A DNA stretch of 14,058 bases. Origin: JAHBWI01 sp035715525 (lineage in GTDB: Bacteria; Nitrospirota; Nitrospiria; Nitrospirales; Nitrospiraceae). The DNA is taken from assembly GCA_035715525.1 (NCBI GenBank), contig DASTLA010000021.1, positions 1 to 14,058 of the forward strand, given 5' to 3'. Positions 12,972-14,058 of this stretch are shown here, in pieces; position 1 is the first letter of the stretch; the number at the start of each line of letters is the position of its first letter. Below the pieces are notes generated by a model. The model had not been told where the DNA came from, ran no database searches, and saw only the letters and a program-made list of their open reading frames with translations. A program made the position numbers and the translations under genes.

Positions 12972-13984
12972 GGAGCCTTCCGTAGCGATTCCACCTGTTG
13001 ACCGACGTACCGAACCAACTCCTCGAGCCCCTCGCGGGTGGCAGCCGAAATGGCGAAGAAGGGCAACATGCGCCGTTGACAGTATGTGCGAAGGCGGTTA
13101 AGCCGTTCCCCCGTGCCTTTAATGTCGATTTTGGTACCCACCAGTGCAAAGGGACGCCGGGCAAGATCAACGTCATAGGCGGTGAGTTCACGGCGCATGA
13201 TCTCAAAACTGGATACGGGATCTTGCGGCGCCCACTCCGACACGTCGATGACGTGCAGAAGCAGGCTGGTGCGTTCGACGTGCCGCAGGAACTGAAAGCC
13301 CAGCCCCTTGCCTTCATGGGCGCCCTCAATAAGCCCCGGAATGTCGGCGATGACGAAACTGTGGTCTTCCGTCCATCGCACGACTGCTAAGTTCGGTGTG
13401 AGGGTCGTGAAGGGATAATCGGCGATTTTGGGGCGAGCGGAGGAAACGGCTGCGATCAGCGTCGATTTGCCTGCATTTGGATAGCCGACTAGTCCGACAT
13501 CTGCCAGCAGTTTCAGCTCGATTCGCAGCAGCCGTTCTTCACCCGGCGTACCGGGTTCGAAATGGGTGGGGACGCGATTCGTGGAGGTCGCAAAGTTCGA
13601 ATTTCCGCGGCCGCCTCGGCCGCCTTGTGCGACGGTGCAGGATGCTCCGTCGGCAGTGAGGTCGGCGAGCAATTCCTGGCTCGTATCATCGAAGATGATC
13701 GAGCCGACAGGAACCGGAATGACCACATCAGCGCCGGTCCGCCCATGGCAGTTGCTTCCTCCGCCTGGTTGCCCATTTTCGGCCTCATAATGCTTTTGAT
13801 ACCGGAGATCTAAGAGCGTGCTTAAGCGTGTGGAAGCGGTCACGATTACGCTCCCCCCGTAGCCGCCGTCGCCGCCGTCGGGCCCACCGCGAGGGACATA
13901 TTTCTCCCGACGGAAGCTGCAGGCGCCGCTACCGCCTTGTCCGGCCCTGACTTGAATGCGAACCTGATCGACAAAGGTTGCCAT
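12953..13984 (-). CDS. obgE: Obg-family GTPase (ObgE/CgtA)
   Basis: The 343-residue GTPase acts in large-subunit ribosome assembly and stress responses. Residues 1-158 form the glycine-rich Obg fold (VRAGQGGSG, GGPDGGDGG, QGGRGGRGN). The GTPase domain has G1 GYPNAGKS (167-174), switch residues YPFTTL near 190, G3 DIPG (214-217), G4 TKID (284-287) and G5 ISA near 322. There is no large C-terminal extension. G4 is usually NKxD; threonine in the first position is unusual for Obg but is tolerated in some other GTPases. ATG at 13984 begins the conserved FVDQVRIQV segment. In many bacteria rplU-rpmA lie upstream; that would be beyond the window. The leader has -10-like hexamers and a hairpin. Confidence 0.97.
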   Translation of the reverse strand: MATFVDQVRIQVRAGQGGSGACSFRREKYVPRGGPDGGDGGYGGSVIVTASTRLSTLLDLRYQKHYEAENGQPGGGSNCHGRTGADVVIPVPVGSIIFDDTSQELLADLTADGASCTVAQGGRGGRGNSNFATSTNRVPTHFEPGTPGEERLLRIELKLLADVGLVGYPNAGKSTLIAAVSSARPKIADYPFTTLTPNLAVVRWTEDHSFVIADIPGLIEGAHEGKGLGFQFLRHVERTSLLLHVIDVSEWAPQDPVSSFEIMRRELTAYDVDLARRPFALVGTKIDIKGTGERLNRLRTYCQRRMLPFFAISAATREGLEELVRYVGQQVESLRKAPCETNS

Positions 13985-13999
13985 CGTACCTATCCGTGC

Positions 14000-14042
14000 C
14001 GCGCCTGCTATCCGGTGAGGCGCGCTAGTATAACGTATTATC
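14000..14042 (-). promoter_or_regulatory. obgE leader: -10-like hexamers and a GC-rich hairpin
   Basis: On the minus strand, GATAAT (14042-14037) and TATACT (14032-14027) are each 5/6 matches to a -10 hexamer, but no good -35 lies at the right distance inside the window; the one for GATAAT would fall beyond the edge. Downstream, CGCGCCT (14024-14018), an 11-base loop and AGGCGCG (14006-14000) form a perfect 7-bp hairpin in the leader, 15 bases before the start codon. It has no run of T after it, so it is not a normal terminator. Confidence 0.35.
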
Positions 14043-14058
14043 CCGGTCTAGGAAGAGG

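Overview
The window is gene-dense chromosomal DNA from a free-living Gram-negative bacterium. It is moderately GC-rich, and genes abut or overlap throughout. The gene order obgE-proB-nadD-rsfS, together with a LapA/LapB-type inner-membrane protein, DUF3391/HD-GYP signalling and lone housekeeping genes (bioB, pyrD, comF), would fit a member of the Nitrospirota (Nitrospira-like). That assignment is an inference from gene content and style, not from a marker gene. There is no rRNA, tRNA, insertion sequence, phage gene or CRISPR, and no gene-free stretch longer than 300 bases.

Left block, minus strand (about 1-3353). Reading from the right, the order is comF (phosphoribosyltransferase fold), a FmdB-type zinc-ribbon protein, a small excisionase-type HTH protein, MraZ, a RusA-family endonuclease, and a DUF3391/HD-GYP cyclic-di-GMP phosphodiesterase cut by the window edge. 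comF-fmdB is one tight pair. HTH-mraZ-rusA(-HD-GYP) looks like a second unit. Between the two units lies a row of TGACA/TGTCA pentamers at 10-bp spacing. This MraZ is not followed by mraW/ftsL, so it sits outside the usual division cluster.

Middle block (3473-8131). On the plus strand a LolD/MacB-type ABC ATPase is followed 19 bases later by a class 1A-type dihydroorotate dehydrogenase. The very large FtsX-type permease that would suit the ATPase lies beyond a minus-strand, stand-alone LuxR-type HTH gene. That regulator and the permease are divergent and share a short control region with a good promoter match and a 10-bp palindrome.

Right block, minus strand (13984-8162). obgE-proB-nadD-rsfS-lapB form a compact operon with overlaps at obgE/proB and nadD/rsfS, and bioB follows after about 97 bases. 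Functions are ribosome assembly (Obg), proline synthesis (ProB), NAD synthesis (NadD), ribosome silencing (RsfS), probable control of lipopolysaccharide synthesis (a protein joining LapA-like and LapB-like parts) and biotin synthesis (BioB).

The most interesting points are these: rsfS has no ATG, GTG or TTG at its proper beginning and seems to start at an ATC behind a strong ribosome-binding site; LapA and LapB appear as one polypeptide; MraZ has an unusual setting next to 10-bp-periodic repeats; and the ABC ATPase and its likely permease are separated by pyrD and a LuxR-type gene.
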